Counted from the stretch's first letter, positions 1-8,219 are shown. The stretch: DNA of 58,216 nt from Bacillota bacterium (GCA_023392995.1 JAEWMZ010000144.1:1-58216), one strand, 5' to 3'. Translations and numbers: made by a program. The notes: generated from the letters alone by a model not told the origin.

Positions 1-5
1 TAGTT

Positions 6-156
6 AGGTAATTGCGAAACTAAGAAAATTTAGTTATTGTATACACAACATATACTATTTCGAAGCGGAAGTTAAGCCCGAAGGAAGCTTTGGAGCGTAG
101 AAATGGTATGTGTTGTGTATACAATTACAACAGCTATATTGTTTCGCAATTACCTA
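6..156 (+). repeat. Palindromic mobile-promoter element, copy A
   Basis: About 151 bp bounded by inverted ends TAGGTAATTGCGAAAC and GTTTCGCAATTACCTA. Inside, box TTGTATACACAACA (37-50) faces its reverse complement TGTTGTGTATACAA (111-124), and between them lies an asymmetric core containing AAGCGGAAG and AAGCCCGAAGGAAG. The right arm contains TTGTGT (113-118), 16 bp, then TATATT (135-140), a plausible sigma-A promoter reading into the next gene, whose start lies 31 bp beyond the element. The same layout recurs at 23.3, 43.8 and 52.5 kb, with a decayed copy at 49.4 kb. I take it to be a MITE-like element that carries a promoter. Confidence 0.8.
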
Positions 157-186
157 TTAATTTATAATGGCAATAAGGAGATTCGA

Positions 187-1614
187 ATGGCCGATTTATT
201 ATGGAGCGAGATAGAGAATAAATATCAATACAAGAATAATGACAGCAACTGGGTTACAGATTTGCTAAAACAGGAAATAAGCAAAAACAGCGCAAAGCTA
301 GTGGTGCTGGATGATGATCCAACGGGAGTACAAACCGTTCATGGAGTCTACGTATATACGGATTGGAGTTATGAGAGCATCCTGGAAGGCTTTCGCAGCG
401 AAGAAAAGATATTTTATATATTAACAAACTCCAGAGCGCTGACGGAGGAGCAGACAGAAGAGCTGCACAGGGAGATAGCGCGAAATATAATCAAAGCGGC
501 GGCTGAGACTAAGCTGAGGTTTCAGATCATCAGCAGGGGAGATTCCACCCTAAGGGGGCATTACCCTTTGGAGACCAGCGTCCTTAAGGAAGAACTTGAA
601 AAGGGAGCAGGTATTAAAATAGACGGAGAAATTCTGATTCCCTATTTTAAAGCAGGCGGAAGATATACCCTTCACAACATTCATTATGTTAAGGAGAAGG
701 ATACATTAATTCCAGCAGCCGATACAGAGTTTGCCAGGGATAAAACCTTTGGCTATAAGAATTCAAATCTATGTGAGTATATCGAAGAGAAGACAAAAGG
801 GCAGTATTTGGCGGAGAAAGTGCTGGCAATCGGTCTGGAGGAAATTAGGGACCTGCAGCTTGAAGCGATCAAAGAGAAGCTGCGTAAGATAACGGACTTT
901 GGAAAGGTTATAGTGAACGCAATTGATCCAAGGGATTTAGAAATTTTCTGTCTATCCTTATATGGAGCACTACAGGAAGGGAAGCAGTTTCTCTATCGCA
1001 GTGCAGCAGAGTTTGTAAAGATTGTGGCGGGAATATCCGAACAGGAGCTGTTACGAAAAGATTCTATGCTGGTAAGTGAGGTAAAGCAGGGTGGGTTAGT
1101 CGTAATTGGTTCTCATACGGAGAAGACAACCGCGCAGCTTCGAGAATTGGAAAAGCTGCCGGAACTGGCATTTCTGGAGTTTGACTCGGATTTGGTGTTG
1201 GAGAACCGGCTGGCAGAGGAAGTAGAGCGTGTTAATCAACAGAGCAAAGCCTTTATTGAACTGGGAACAACAGTTGTCATCTATACGAAGCGCAGACTGC
1301 TTACCTTGGATAACGATACAAAAGAATCAGCCCTGCTGCGCTCTGTGGAAATATCAGAAGCAGTGCAGAAGCTGGTTTCTGATCTTGGGACAGCTCCTGC
1401 ATTTGTAATAGCAAAGGGTGGTATTACCTCAAGTGATATCGGAGTAAAGGCATTAAAGGTTCGCAAAGCTTGTGTATTAGGCCAGATACAACCAGGGGTA
1501 CCGGTCTGGAGAACGGATGAGGACAGCAGGTATCCGGGGATGCCTTATATAATATTTCCCGGTAATGTAGGTGAGACGGATACATTAAAGAAAATAGTAT
1601 GTGAATTAATGTGA
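187..1614 (+). CDS. Four-carbon acid sugar kinase family protein (DUF1537, OtnK/DtnK-like)
   Basis: A 475-residue cytosolic kinase of the DUF1537 family, whose known members phosphorylate D-threonate, D-erythronate or related C4 acid sugars. The N-terminal domain has the family motif VVLDDDPTGVQTVHG near residue 40. The C-terminal nucleotide-binding domain shows AKGGITSSD, GQIQPGVPVW and FPGNVGETDT in the expected order, and the length is normal. The reading frame is open from a codon at 103, but that part is repeat element A. The ATG at 187 is chosen because AAGGAG precedes it by a good distance. A beta-keto acid cleavage enzyme follows 78 bp downstream, so the pair probably forms one catabolic operon. 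No dehydrogenase partner of the usual threonate pathway (PdxA2-like) is nearby, so the substrate is open. Confidence 0.85.
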   Translation: MADLLWSEIENKYQYKNNDSNWVTDLLKQEISKNSAKLVVLDDDPTGVQTVHGVYVYTDWSYESILEGFRSEEKIFYILTNSRALTEEQTEELHREIARNIIKAAAETKLRFQIISRGDSTLRGHYPLETSVLKEELEKGAGIKIDGEILIPYFKAGGRYTLHNIHYVKEKDTLIPAADTEFARDKTFGYKNSNLCEYIEEKTKGQYLAEKVLAIGLEEIRDLQLEAIKEKLRKITDFGKVIVNAIDPRDLEIFCLSLYGALQEGKQFLYRSAAEFVKIVAGISEQELLRKDSMLVSEVKQGGLVVIGSHTEKTTAQLRELEKLPELAFLEFDSDLVLENRLAEEVERVNQQSKAFIELGTTVVIYTKRRLLTLDNDTKESALLRSVEISEAVQKLVSDLGTAPAFVIAKGGITSSDIGVKALKVRKACVLGQIQPGVPVWRTDEDSRYPGMPYIIFPGNVGETDTLKKIVCELM

Positions 1615-1692
1615 TTGGTAATAGTGAGACCGAATTAGCTTTTATAATTTGAATCGTAAATTAGCAAAGGCAATATGGTGAGGGAGGTAGCT

Positions 1693-2490
1693 ATGAGAAA
1701 AGTAATTGTCTCGGTGGCACCGGTAGCAGGAGCGGATCCATTACTGCCCGAGCTGCTGGCTGAGGATATCGCAAAATGTGTTGATCTGGGCGCCGGAATG
1801 TGTCATCTTCACTGTAAAACACGAGAAGGAAGGCTGACGCCGGATACGACTGTCATTACAGAGGCTTTTGATCGTATATTGGAGCAGAGGGACATTGTGG
1901 TGCAGGTGTCTACTGGCGGCGTTTCCGATATGAATATGATAGAACGGTGCTACCCTCTGAATTATCCAAGAGCAGAGAGTGCCTCCTTAAACGGAGGTTC
2001 CACAAATCTTGGGGAAGCAATCTATCGTAATTCAAACGAGGATATTAAATATTGTTCGAAGCTCTGCTATGAGAAGGGAATTATTCCTGAGATTGAGGTA
2101 TTTGATATCGGAATGATTCATAATATTATGAGGGTTAAGGAAGAGTATCCTTTCCGGGAACCCTTGCTGTTTAATCTGGTTTTTGGACATAAAGGCGGTA
2201 TGCAGCCATCGATAGAGTCTTTAATGGCATTTCGCTCCTTTGTACCTCAGGATTGTCTCTGGGGAGTTACCCACTTTGGGAGAGATAACTGGAGCTTTCT
2301 GGCGGCAGCTATTGCAATGGGAGCAACTGTTGTACGAATTGGCTTTGAGGATAGCAGATACTTAGGTAAAAATGAGACAGCGTCTTCCAACAATCAGCTG
2401 GTAGAGAAGCTGGTTCATCTGATACGGGCAATGGAGCTGGAGCCAGCCACACCAAAAGAAGCCAGAGAGATATTAGGCATTCCGAAATAG
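1693..2490 (+). CDS. Beta-keto acid cleavage enzyme (BKACE family, Kce-like)
   Basis: A 265-residue BKACE-family protein. Characterised members such as 3-keto-5-aminohexanoate cleavage enzyme condense a beta-keto acid with acetyl-CoA and split it into acetoacetate and a CoA thioester, using a metal ion. The metal-binding HLH motif is present (MCHLHCKTREG), as are FNLVFGHKGGMQPS, WGVTHFGRDNW and the conserved acidic VRIGFEDSRYL near the C-terminus. The usual HxHxRD is HLHCKT here, which may alter specificity. The ATG at 1693 follows GGGAGGTAGCT. An in-frame ATG at 1675 would place the ribosome site inside the gene. It is probably co-transcribed with the DUF1537 kinase. The real keto-acid substrate is unknown. 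Confidence 0.85.
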   Translation: MRKVIVSVAPVAGADPLLPELLAEDIAKCVDLGAGMCHLHCKTREGRLTPDTTVITEAFDRILEQRDIVVQVSTGGVSDMNMIERCYPLNYPRAESASLNGGSTNLGEAIYRNSNEDIKYCSKLCYEKGIIPEIEVFDIGMIHNIMRVKEEYPFREPLLFNLVFGHKGGMQPSIESLMAFRSFVPQDCLWGVTHFGRDNWSFLAAAIAMGATVVRIGFEDSRYLGKNETASSNNQLVEKLVHLIRAMELEPATPKEAREILGIPK

Positions 2491-2537
2491 AACCATCGTA
2501 TTTTGATTGATGTATAGAGGAAAATAAGCAGAGCGAT

Positions 2538-2627
2538 ATAAAACAGTGTGACATAAAACAGTGTGATGTAAAACAAAGAGCCATAAAACCGAACGATATA
2601 AAACAGAGAGATATAAAAAGGAAGCTA
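2538..2627 (+). repeat. Six-unit 15-bp tandem repeat
   Basis: Degenerate units of the form ATAAAACAGTGTGAC begin at 2538, 2553, 2568, 2583, 2598 and 2613, an exact 15-bp period. They lie between the BKACE stop and the terminator. One frame reads as a decayed (H/Y)KTER-like peptide repeat with stop codons. No function is evident. Confidence 0.75.
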
Positions 2628-2657
2628 ATCAGAGAATGATTAGCTTCCTGCTTTTTT
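2619..2657. terminator. Bidirectional intrinsic terminator between the BKACE gene and mecA
   Basis: A 12-bp perfect stem, AGGAAGCTAATC (2619-2630) against GATTAGCTTCCT (2638-2649), is followed by a T run on the + strand and preceded by an A run that gives T's on the - strand. It lies just beyond both convergent stop codons. Confidence 0.85.
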
Positions 2658-3441
2658 ACATCACCGACAGAATCTGTAATGCATGATCCTTCACAATAAT
2701 CTCATAATGCTCCTTATAAAAAGATGAGCTTGCATAAGTGGAGCGCTCCACTTTGCCATATTCAGATATAATATTGCAGATTTTATTAAATTCCTCCGGA
2801 GTATGGTCAGACATGCTCACTACCAGGTAATAAGTCGAGGTCAGAGGATTTTTGTAAAGAGTATTTACTCCGTTGTAGGTTCCAAGCATAATGTAAGCTA
2901 ATTCCACAACCTCCTGTAAGGAGCGGAATGAATAGATCTTGGTTAATTTGGAAGGAGCAGGAATTCCTGATTTTGCAGGAGGTTCCATATCGACTGCCTC
3001 TGCTTCCACAAGGGTATCTTCCTCTTTGCTGCTTTCCTCCAGTTCCTCACCCAGGTCATCCTCTAACTGCTCAAAGCTGTTAATAATTTCATCTGCATAG
3101 GAATCCTCATCATCCTCGTCCTGGTCAGACTTGTCTGAAGTGCTATGAACATTAAAGGAAGAAAACTTGGAAAAGCGTGTATCTAATTCATCTGGATCTT
3201 CTACCTTAGTTATAACCAAAATGAGACATTCAGTTGATACAGGAATAGCTTCTATCATTAATGGAATATCATCTACTTCAAAACCGAATTCATAAAACGC
3301 CTGCTGGATCATATCACGAAACAGTGCCTTAGCTTTTTCGGTGCCGTAAGCAAGCTCGCTGATTTTTAATTCTCGGTCGATTAAATCGCTTTTGTTCAGG
3401 GTACATCTTATTTGGTTGTCATTGATTTTTTCTATCTTCAT
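2656..3441 (-). CDS. mecA: Adaptor protein MecA
   Basis: A 261-residue MecA-type adaptor, which in Bacillus delivers substrates such as ComK to the ClpCP protease and promotes ClpC assembly. The N-terminal substrate-binding region begins MKIEKINDNQIRCTL, a very acidic linker lies at about residues 100-165, and the conserved C-terminal ClpC-binding domain follows (FRSLQEVVELA onward). The start at 3441 is preceded by AAAGGGG at good spacing. An upstream in-frame start at 3498 lacks a ribosome site. A promoter is visible upstream (TTGACT-N17-TATACT). It is divergent from the kinase gene and ends at a shared terminator. The arginine phosphatase YwlE, another part of Clp quality control, is encoded 7 kb away. 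Confidence 0.92.
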   Translation of the reverse strand: MKIEKINDNQIRCTLNKSDLIDRELKISELAYGTEKAKALFRDMIQQAFYEFGFEVDDIPLMIEAIPVSTECLILVITKVEDPDELDTRFSKFSSFNVHSTSDKSDQDEDDEDSYADEIINSFEQLEDDLGEELEESSKEEDTLVEAEAVDMEPPAKSGIPAPSKLTKIYSFRSLQEVVELAYIMLGTYNGVNTLYKNPLTSTYYLVVSMSDHTPEEFNKICNIISEYGKVERSTYASSSFYKEHYEIIVKDHALQILSVM

Positions 3442-3514
3442 AAAGTACACCCCTTTCTGTACTAAAAAGGAACTGATTACACGTATCCACGGTATCATCC
3501 ATTGGTGTAAAAAA

Positions 3515-3543
3515 AGTATAATTTAAAATATAAGTAAAGTCAA
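3515..3543 (-). promoter_or_regulatory. Sigma-A promoter for mecA
   Basis: On the - strand, TTGACT (3538-3543) and TATACT (3515-3520) are separated by 17 bp. The site lies about 75 bp upstream of the mecA start and points toward it. Confidence 0.6.
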
Positions 3544-3565
3544 TACGCAGACCTATGAAATTTAT

Positions 3566-3583
3566 ATGAAAACACGCTTTCAT
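3566..3583. promoter_or_regulatory. Palindromic site in the mecA/kinase divergent region
   Basis: ATGAAA and TTTCAT flank a 6-bp centre, making a near-palindrome of 18 bp between the two divergent promoters. It resembles LacI-family/cre-type operators but does not meet the cre consensus spacing. It could be a regulator binding site. Unproven. Confidence 0.3.
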
Positions 3584-3657
3584 GCCGCTAATGGAGTCAG
3601 TGGTAAATTCTACAAAATTTTAAAAAATATTTGTGAAAAAGTTCAGCTAGAAAAATG

Positions 3658-3686
3658 TTGAATAAAATACATTTTTTAACTATAAT
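3658..3686 (+). promoter_or_regulatory. Sigma-A promoter for the Ser/Thr kinase gene
   Basis: TTGAAT (3658-3663), a 17-bp spacer and TATAAT (3681-3686) lie 48 bp upstream of the kinase ATG. Confidence 0.6.
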
Positions 3687-3734
3687 ATAGGTGAATTGGT
3701 TTTGCTACATAAGCTGCTGATAGGAAAGGAGTGT

Positions 3735-5153
3735 ATGCAGCAGGAAATTTGGTTTCAAAAGTACAGAATCTTAAGTCTACTCGGCCAAGGAGGAACAGCT
3801 AAGGTTTATCTCGCAGAACATATTATCTTAAATTCTTTTCGAGCTATCAAATTTATCTCTAAAAATCATCCCTTATATGAAATTCAAAGAAATGAAGCGT
3901 TTGTTTTAAAAAATCTTAATCATCCCTGTATCCCTATAATTTATGATATTGAAGAAGACGAAGAAGGTTCCTATATTGTCGAACAATATCTAAGTGGAGA
4001 GACGTTAACCGAATATGTTGCCTCCAGAGGCTTTCTGCAGGAAGCTGATATTCTGGAATTCGGAATACAGCTTTGCGATTTAATTCATTATCTCCACTCC
4101 TTGGAGCAGCCGATTCTATATGTTGATCTCAAACCGGATAATATTATCCTGTCCGACCGGGTGCTTAAGCTGGTTGACTTTGGCAGTGCCATCTTAACAA
4201 AGACTGCGTTCGATCAGACAAATTATTTTGCAACAGTAGGATATGCTGCCCCGGAGCTATACAAGCGGGATAAAATTGATGAGCGTTGTGATGTCTTTGG
4301 AATTGGAATGCTATTATATTATATGACGACCGGAGCGTATATCCACAGTAATAACGATGCTATTTATAATATTGATTTGGTAAGCAGCTGTTCCAGTCAG
4401 TTAAAGCAGATTATTAATCGGTGTCTTAAATCGAATCCAGCCGGGCGTTACTCCAGTGTGGCCAGTCTAAATCAACAATTATCAGCAACATCAAAGAAAA
4501 ACCAATTCAAGCATGAAAACCAACGATCTTGGAAAGTGGCCGTTGCGGGGACACAATTAAGAATTGGGGTTACGCATGTCTCTTTTCGCCTCTGCAAGTA
4601 TTATATCGGAAGAAAACAGTCCTGTCTTTATGAGGAGAAAAATAGGAGCGGCTGCATAACATCCTTGAGAAATCGTTACGAGAATGTAAAGGTGGAAGCA
4701 GGAGTGAGTACAATGAATAACATTCCCATGTATGCCAATCGGCTTGAGGCACGTGAAGAACTGCCCCGGTATCAAGTTATAGTGCAGGATTTTGGAAGGC
4801 TTACCAAGGATAATCTTGAAGAGTTTCTGGCAGCAGATCACAGGCTTTTGGTACTTGGTGCTAAGGATTGGGAGCTAACTTCCTCAGAAGCTGTACTAAA
4901 GCTGGTAAAAGAAGAGAAAGAGGTCTCCTACCTGTTTAATTTTATTGATGGAAAGCAGTTTCGTAAAGTGGTTAACAGCATGGATCATAAGAATTGCTAT
5001 CGGGTTCCCTACGAACCAGATTGCTTTGCACCGATTAAGACAGAACATGAGCTGGATTTTTATAGGGAATTGCTGACAATAAACGGAGAGCTATCCTGGA
5101 TTGTAAGGTTGGTTCAATCTATATGGAGAGGAGTGAAGAGGTTTGTTTCATAA
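3735..5153 (+). CDS. Ser/Thr protein kinase fused to a degenerate P-loop (MinD/CpaE-like) domain
   Basis: A 472-residue protein with no membrane span or PASTA repeats, so unlike PrkC. Residues 10-250 form a Hanks-type kinase: Gly loop GQGGTAKV (17-24), AIK lysine 39, catalytic YVDLKPDN (Asp131, Asn136), DFG (148-150) and a GYAAPE activation segment. All key residues are present, although the usual HRD is YVD. Residues 265-460 resemble a MinD/CpaE-type fold, but the P-loop position reads AGTQLRIGVT with no lysine. The next gene encodes a separate paralogue with the same change. The ATG at 3735 follows GGAAAGGAG. The TTG at 3696 is less likely. It is probably an operon with the overlapping downstream gene. 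Target unknown. Confidence 0.85.
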   Translation: MQQEIWFQKYRILSLLGQGGTAKVYLAEHIILNSFRAIKFISKNHPLYEIQRNEAFVLKNLNHPCIPIIYDIEEDEEGSYIVEQYLSGETLTEYVASRGFLQEADILEFGIQLCDLIHYLHSLEQPILYVDLKPDNIILSDRVLKLVDFGSAILTKTAFDQTNYFATVGYAAPELYKRDKIDERCDVFGIGMLLYYMTTGAYIHSNNDAIYNIDLVSSCSSQLKQIINRCLKSNPAGRYSSVASLNQQLSATSKKNQFKHENQRSWKVAVAGTQLRIGVTHVSFRLCKYYIGRKQSCLYEEKNRSGCITSLRNRYENVKVEAGVSTMNNIPMYANRLEAREELPRYQVIVQDFGRLTKDNLEEFLAADHRLLVLGAKDWELTSSEAVLKLVKEEKEVSYLFNFIDGKQFRKVVNSMDHKNCYRVPYEPDCFAPIKTEHELDFYRELLTINGELSWIVRLVQSIWRGVKRFVS

Positions 5154-5766
5154 GCCCATGCTGCTTCAAAAACTGCAGGAGAATAGAAGGCAGGGGAGAG
5201 TTGTGATCGGATTAATTGGAACCCATTCTGGCATGGGAGTAACTTATACGGCCTTAATGTTATCCTTTTATCTTGGGGAGGAGGCGGAACTAAAAACCGC
5301 ATTCCTGGAATGCAATCAACATTATGATATGGAACTGATTGAAGCGGTCTATGAGTGGCCCGTAAAGGAGGATGGAATCTTTTCCTTTCAGAATATTTCC
5401 TGTTATAAGAGAGTGTCTGTCTCTCAAATACCTGCTATTTTTGGAAAGGACTATGAAGGGCTGATCCTGGATTTTGGAACTGATTTTGCGAACAATCGGG
5501 AAGAGTTTTTAAGATGCGATATTAAGATTGTAGTCGGCGGGTCTTCAGAATGGGATATTCGAAAGCTGGAACGATTTTTTGAAGAGACGGCTTCGTATGG
5601 TGGAGATGAATCCTGGCTCTGTTTTATTCCCAGGGGAAATGAAAAAACCGTTGCAAGAATAAGCCATAAGCTGAAAAGAAGAGTTTGGGCTGTACCAAGA
5701 GCAGATAATCCAGTGGTTCCTTCTAGTGTTACGAATCGATTCTTTCGAGGGGTATTCAATCTTTAG
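5143..5766 (+). CDS. Free-standing degenerate P-loop protein, paralogue of the kinase C-terminal domain
   Basis: A 207-residue protein with a MinD/CpaE-like pattern: a beta strand and loop IGLIGTHSGMGVT (residues 22-34), then YEGLILDFGTDF and DIKIVVGGSSEWD at the positions of later strands. The Walker A lysine is replaced by valine (GVT instead of GKT), so ATP hydrolysis is doubtful. It aligns along its length with residues 265-460 of the upstream kinase (AVAGTQLRIGVT; YQVIVQDFGRL; VLGAKDWEL). The TTG at 5143 is chosen because GAGGAG lies 9 bp before it. It overlaps the kinase stop by 11 bp, which suggests translational coupling. ATG at 5158 is the alternative. CpaE/TadZ proteins normally sit in Flp pilus clusters, but none is present here. 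Confidence 0.75.
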   Translation: MFHKPMLLQKLQENRRQGRVVIGLIGTHSGMGVTYTALMLSFYLGEEAELKTAFLECNQHYDMELIEAVYEWPVKEDGIFSFQNISCYKRVSVSQIPAIFGKDYEGLILDFGTDFANNREEFLRCDIKIVVGGSSEWDIRKLERFFEETASYGGDESWLCFIPRGNEKTVARISHKLKRRVWAVPRADNPVVPSSVTNRFFRGVFNL

Positions 5767-6371
5767 AAAATTCAGTCTGACAAGTCTGGTATCCGGGTAG
5801 GTATAACATATCACAAATGGCCTTCTTATCCGAGGCTTTGTTTCAGATTATAAAGTAGCAGCTCATGTCAGATGGTTAAGAGAAAGAGTATTACGATTAG
5901 GATCGGGCTTCAATAGCTTTAAGGGCATTAAAAGGATGTAATTTAGTTGGATATCGTTTCGCATACAGGACTTAAAAAGCCCCTCTATACTTTTTGCTCT
6001 GTAAGAACATTTCCAATTGAGGTTACAACTACCCTGTAGATGATATGCAATAAGAAATAGCCAGGCTCTACAGAGATGATTGAGAGAGTGAAGGCAGGGA
6101 AGAAACATAAAGGATAGAATGATAAGAGGTTGTCAGCTGGTATCAGGAAGAAACAAGCCTTCGACGAAAGGGAAGAAATCTTCTTGATTTATTGCTTGGC
6201 AACCTTTTGCGATAAGAAGTGTTATTGCATTCCAATAATTGGTATTTTTTATATCATACCGTCGTTTCTATGTAAAATTAAGTTTAAAAAGTCGAATTTC
6301 ATAATGACTGTATGTTAAATTAATGCTATAATGAGAAAAAGTAATGATACCTGACAAAATGGAGGATGATT
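5767..6371. other. Intergenic region with one possible structured RNA
   Basis: About 600 bp with no convincing gene. The short open frames here lack ribosome sites and family likeness. Nested pairings at 6127-6208 (AGGTTG with CAACCT, CAAGC with GCTTG, and GAAGAA with TTCTT) end in a short T run, so a small RNA or a terminator is possible. TATAAT at 6327-6332 could be the -10 of the GH18 gene, but no good -35 is visible. Confidence 0.4.
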
Positions 6372-8078
6372 ATGGATAGAAGAATGAGATTGGCTGTGAT
6401 CGGCATCGGATCAGCTCTGGTATTAATAGCCATCATTATCATATCGGCAATTGTGAAACAATTGACACCTAATAATGAGGTAATGCCGTTATCAGAGTAT
6501 TACCAAGTAAAGGATAAAGAGGTTGTATTAATCCTTCAGAATCAGATATATGAGAAAAAAGGCTTGTTAATTGATGGAAAGGTATATATCGATTACGATA
6601 CGGTAGTCCAGGAATTTAACCATCGGTTCTATTGGGATTACAATGAGAATGTGCTGACCTATACAACGCCGGAGGAGATAATAAGAGTGGATGCCTCCAA
6701 AAGCAGTTATACTGTGACAAAGAGTATGGTTGAGACAGAGAAGGAATACGAGTATCCAATCGCAGAGGTTTTTGTGGACAAGGTATACGTATCTTTGGAT
6801 TTTGTTGAGAAGTATTCGGATCTTACCTATCAATATTATAAGGACCCCAGCCGTGTGGTGATTAATTACCAATGGGGAGATTATCTGTATACGGAAGTAA
6901 CGAAGGCAGCACAGCTTCGTTATGAGCCAAGCATCAAGAGTCCTATCTTACTAGAATTACCCGTGGGTACCAGCTTGGTTTACGTAGATACAGAGGAAGC
7001 ACCGGAAAAAGGCTTTGTGAAGGTAATGACGGAGGATGGTGTTAAGGGCTATATTAAGAAGAAGGCAACAAAAGAATCCGATTATAAAACCTTAACCAGT
7101 ACCTATCAGGCACCGGAGTACACAGCCCAGTCCAGAGCAAAAAAAATAAATCTGGTATTCCACCAAGTATTTAATCAGGATGCGAATGCAAGACTGGAAG
7201 ATTTGATTGATGCTACCAAGGGTGTGAATGTAGTATCACCTACCTGGTTTAGCATTGAGGATGTATCAGGAACCATCTCCTCCCTTGCTTCTGAAAAGTA
7301 TGTAAGCCGTGCAAATGCCAGAGGAATGGAAGTATGGGCATTGGTAAATGATTTTAATAAGGAAGTTAGCATGAAGCAGCTGCTCAGCTTTACTTCACGC
7401 AGAGACACTCTCTCCAACGCCTTAATAGAAAAAGCCTTAGCATACAAATTAAATGGAATAAATATAGACTTTGAAAATATCCCCTCGGAAGCGGGAGTTG
7501 ATTATATCCAGTTCTTGCGGGAGCTATCGGTTAAGTGCAGGAATAACGGCATTGTATTATCCGTTGATAACTATGTTCCTTCTGCTTATACAGAGTATTA
7601 TGACAGGGAGGAACAAGGCAAGGTGGTAGATTATATTATTACCATGGCCTATGATGAGCACCATAGTAAATCAGAAAAGGCTGGACCGGTTGCATCTTTG
7701 GGCTTCGTAACAGATGCAGTTAATAATATCTTGAAGGTAGTACCAAAGGAAAAGGTCATTATTGCGATTCCATTCTACACCAGACTGTGGAAAGAGGGGG
7801 CGGATGGAACTGTATCTTCCGAAACCTACGCAATGTCACCGGCAAGTGATCTGATTAAAAACAATGGGGTTGAGGCTAAGTGGGACAATACCAGTGGCTC
7901 CTACTATGTAGAATACAAGAAAGACAGTGATACTTATAAGATGTGGCAGGAAGAGGATAAGTCCATTGAAGAGAAGATGAAGGTGATCTATGATGCCGAT
8001 GTGGCTGGCGTAGCTGAATGGAAGCTGGGATTAGAGAATGCCAGCGTATGGAATGTCATCCTTCGATATCTTAACTAG
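6372..8078 (+). CDS. Membrane-anchored glycoside hydrolase family 18 protein with SH3-like domain
   Basis: A 568-residue protein with one N-terminal membrane segment (about residues 6-28), then a copper-amine-oxidase-N-like/stalk region (about 40-170), an SH3-type segment around AAQLRYEPSIKS (about 175-235) and a C-terminal GH18 barrel. The GH18 active-site strand reads LNGINIDFENIP, which retains the DxE dyad. Relatives in spore formers (YdhD, SleL/YaaH) cut peptidoglycan glycan strands in the spore cortex, so a cell-wall or cortex role is more likely than chitin use. The amidase CwlD is encoded next, which supports this. The ATG at 6372 lies 6 bp after GGAGG. The ATG at 6366 directly abuts the ribosome site. 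Confidence 0.8.
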   Translation: MDRRMRLAVIGIGSALVLIAIIIISAIVKQLTPNNEVMPLSEYYQVKDKEVVLILQNQIYEKKGLLIDGKVYIDYDTVVQEFNHRFYWDYNENVLTYTTPEEIIRVDASKSSYTVTKSMVETEKEYEYPIAEVFVDKVYVSLDFVEKYSDLTYQYYKDPSRVVINYQWGDYLYTEVTKAAQLRYEPSIKSPILLELPVGTSLVYVDTEEAPEKGFVKVMTEDGVKGYIKKKATKESDYKTLTSTYQAPEYTAQSRAKKINLVFHQVFNQDANARLEDLIDATKGVNVVSPTWFSIEDVSGTISSLASEKYVSRANARGMEVWALVNDFNKEVSMKQLLSFTSRRDTLSNALIEKALAYKLNGINIDFENIPSEAGVDYIQFLRELSVKCRNNGIVLSVDNYVPSAYTEYYDREEQGKVVDYIITMAYDEHHSKSEKAGPVASLGFVTDAVNNILKVVPKEKVIIAIPFYTRLWKEGADGTVSSETYAMSPASDLIKNNGVEAKWDNTSGSYYVEYKKDSDTYKMWQEEDKSIEEKMKVIYDADVAGVAEWKLGLENASVWNVILRYLN

Positions 8079-8219
8079 GATTTATTGCGGATAGATGATA
8101 TAAAGTTTATGATAGAAACGAAGGAATCAACTAATTATTAAAGTTATTCTTAGCAGAGGAAGAAGTGACAAGGAGAAGAATAGGACAAAGTATTCTTTCA
8201 TAGAATATAAGGAATTTGG

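Noticed and set aside
6..156. Palindromic element read as a metabolite riboswitch
   Set aside because: The same element precedes five functionally unrelated genes, has flanking direct repeats in two cases, and its predicted transcription start lies at its downstream end, so most of it would not be in the RNA.
103..186. In-frame upstream extension of the DUF1537 kinase
   Set aside because: These 28 codons are the right arm of repeat element A, lack a ribosome site and contain the element's predicted -10. The ATG at 187 has AAGGAG.
6130..6318. 62-residue Cys-rich frame
   Set aside because: No ribosome site. It overlaps the possible structured RNA, and its composition matches random AT-rich DNA.
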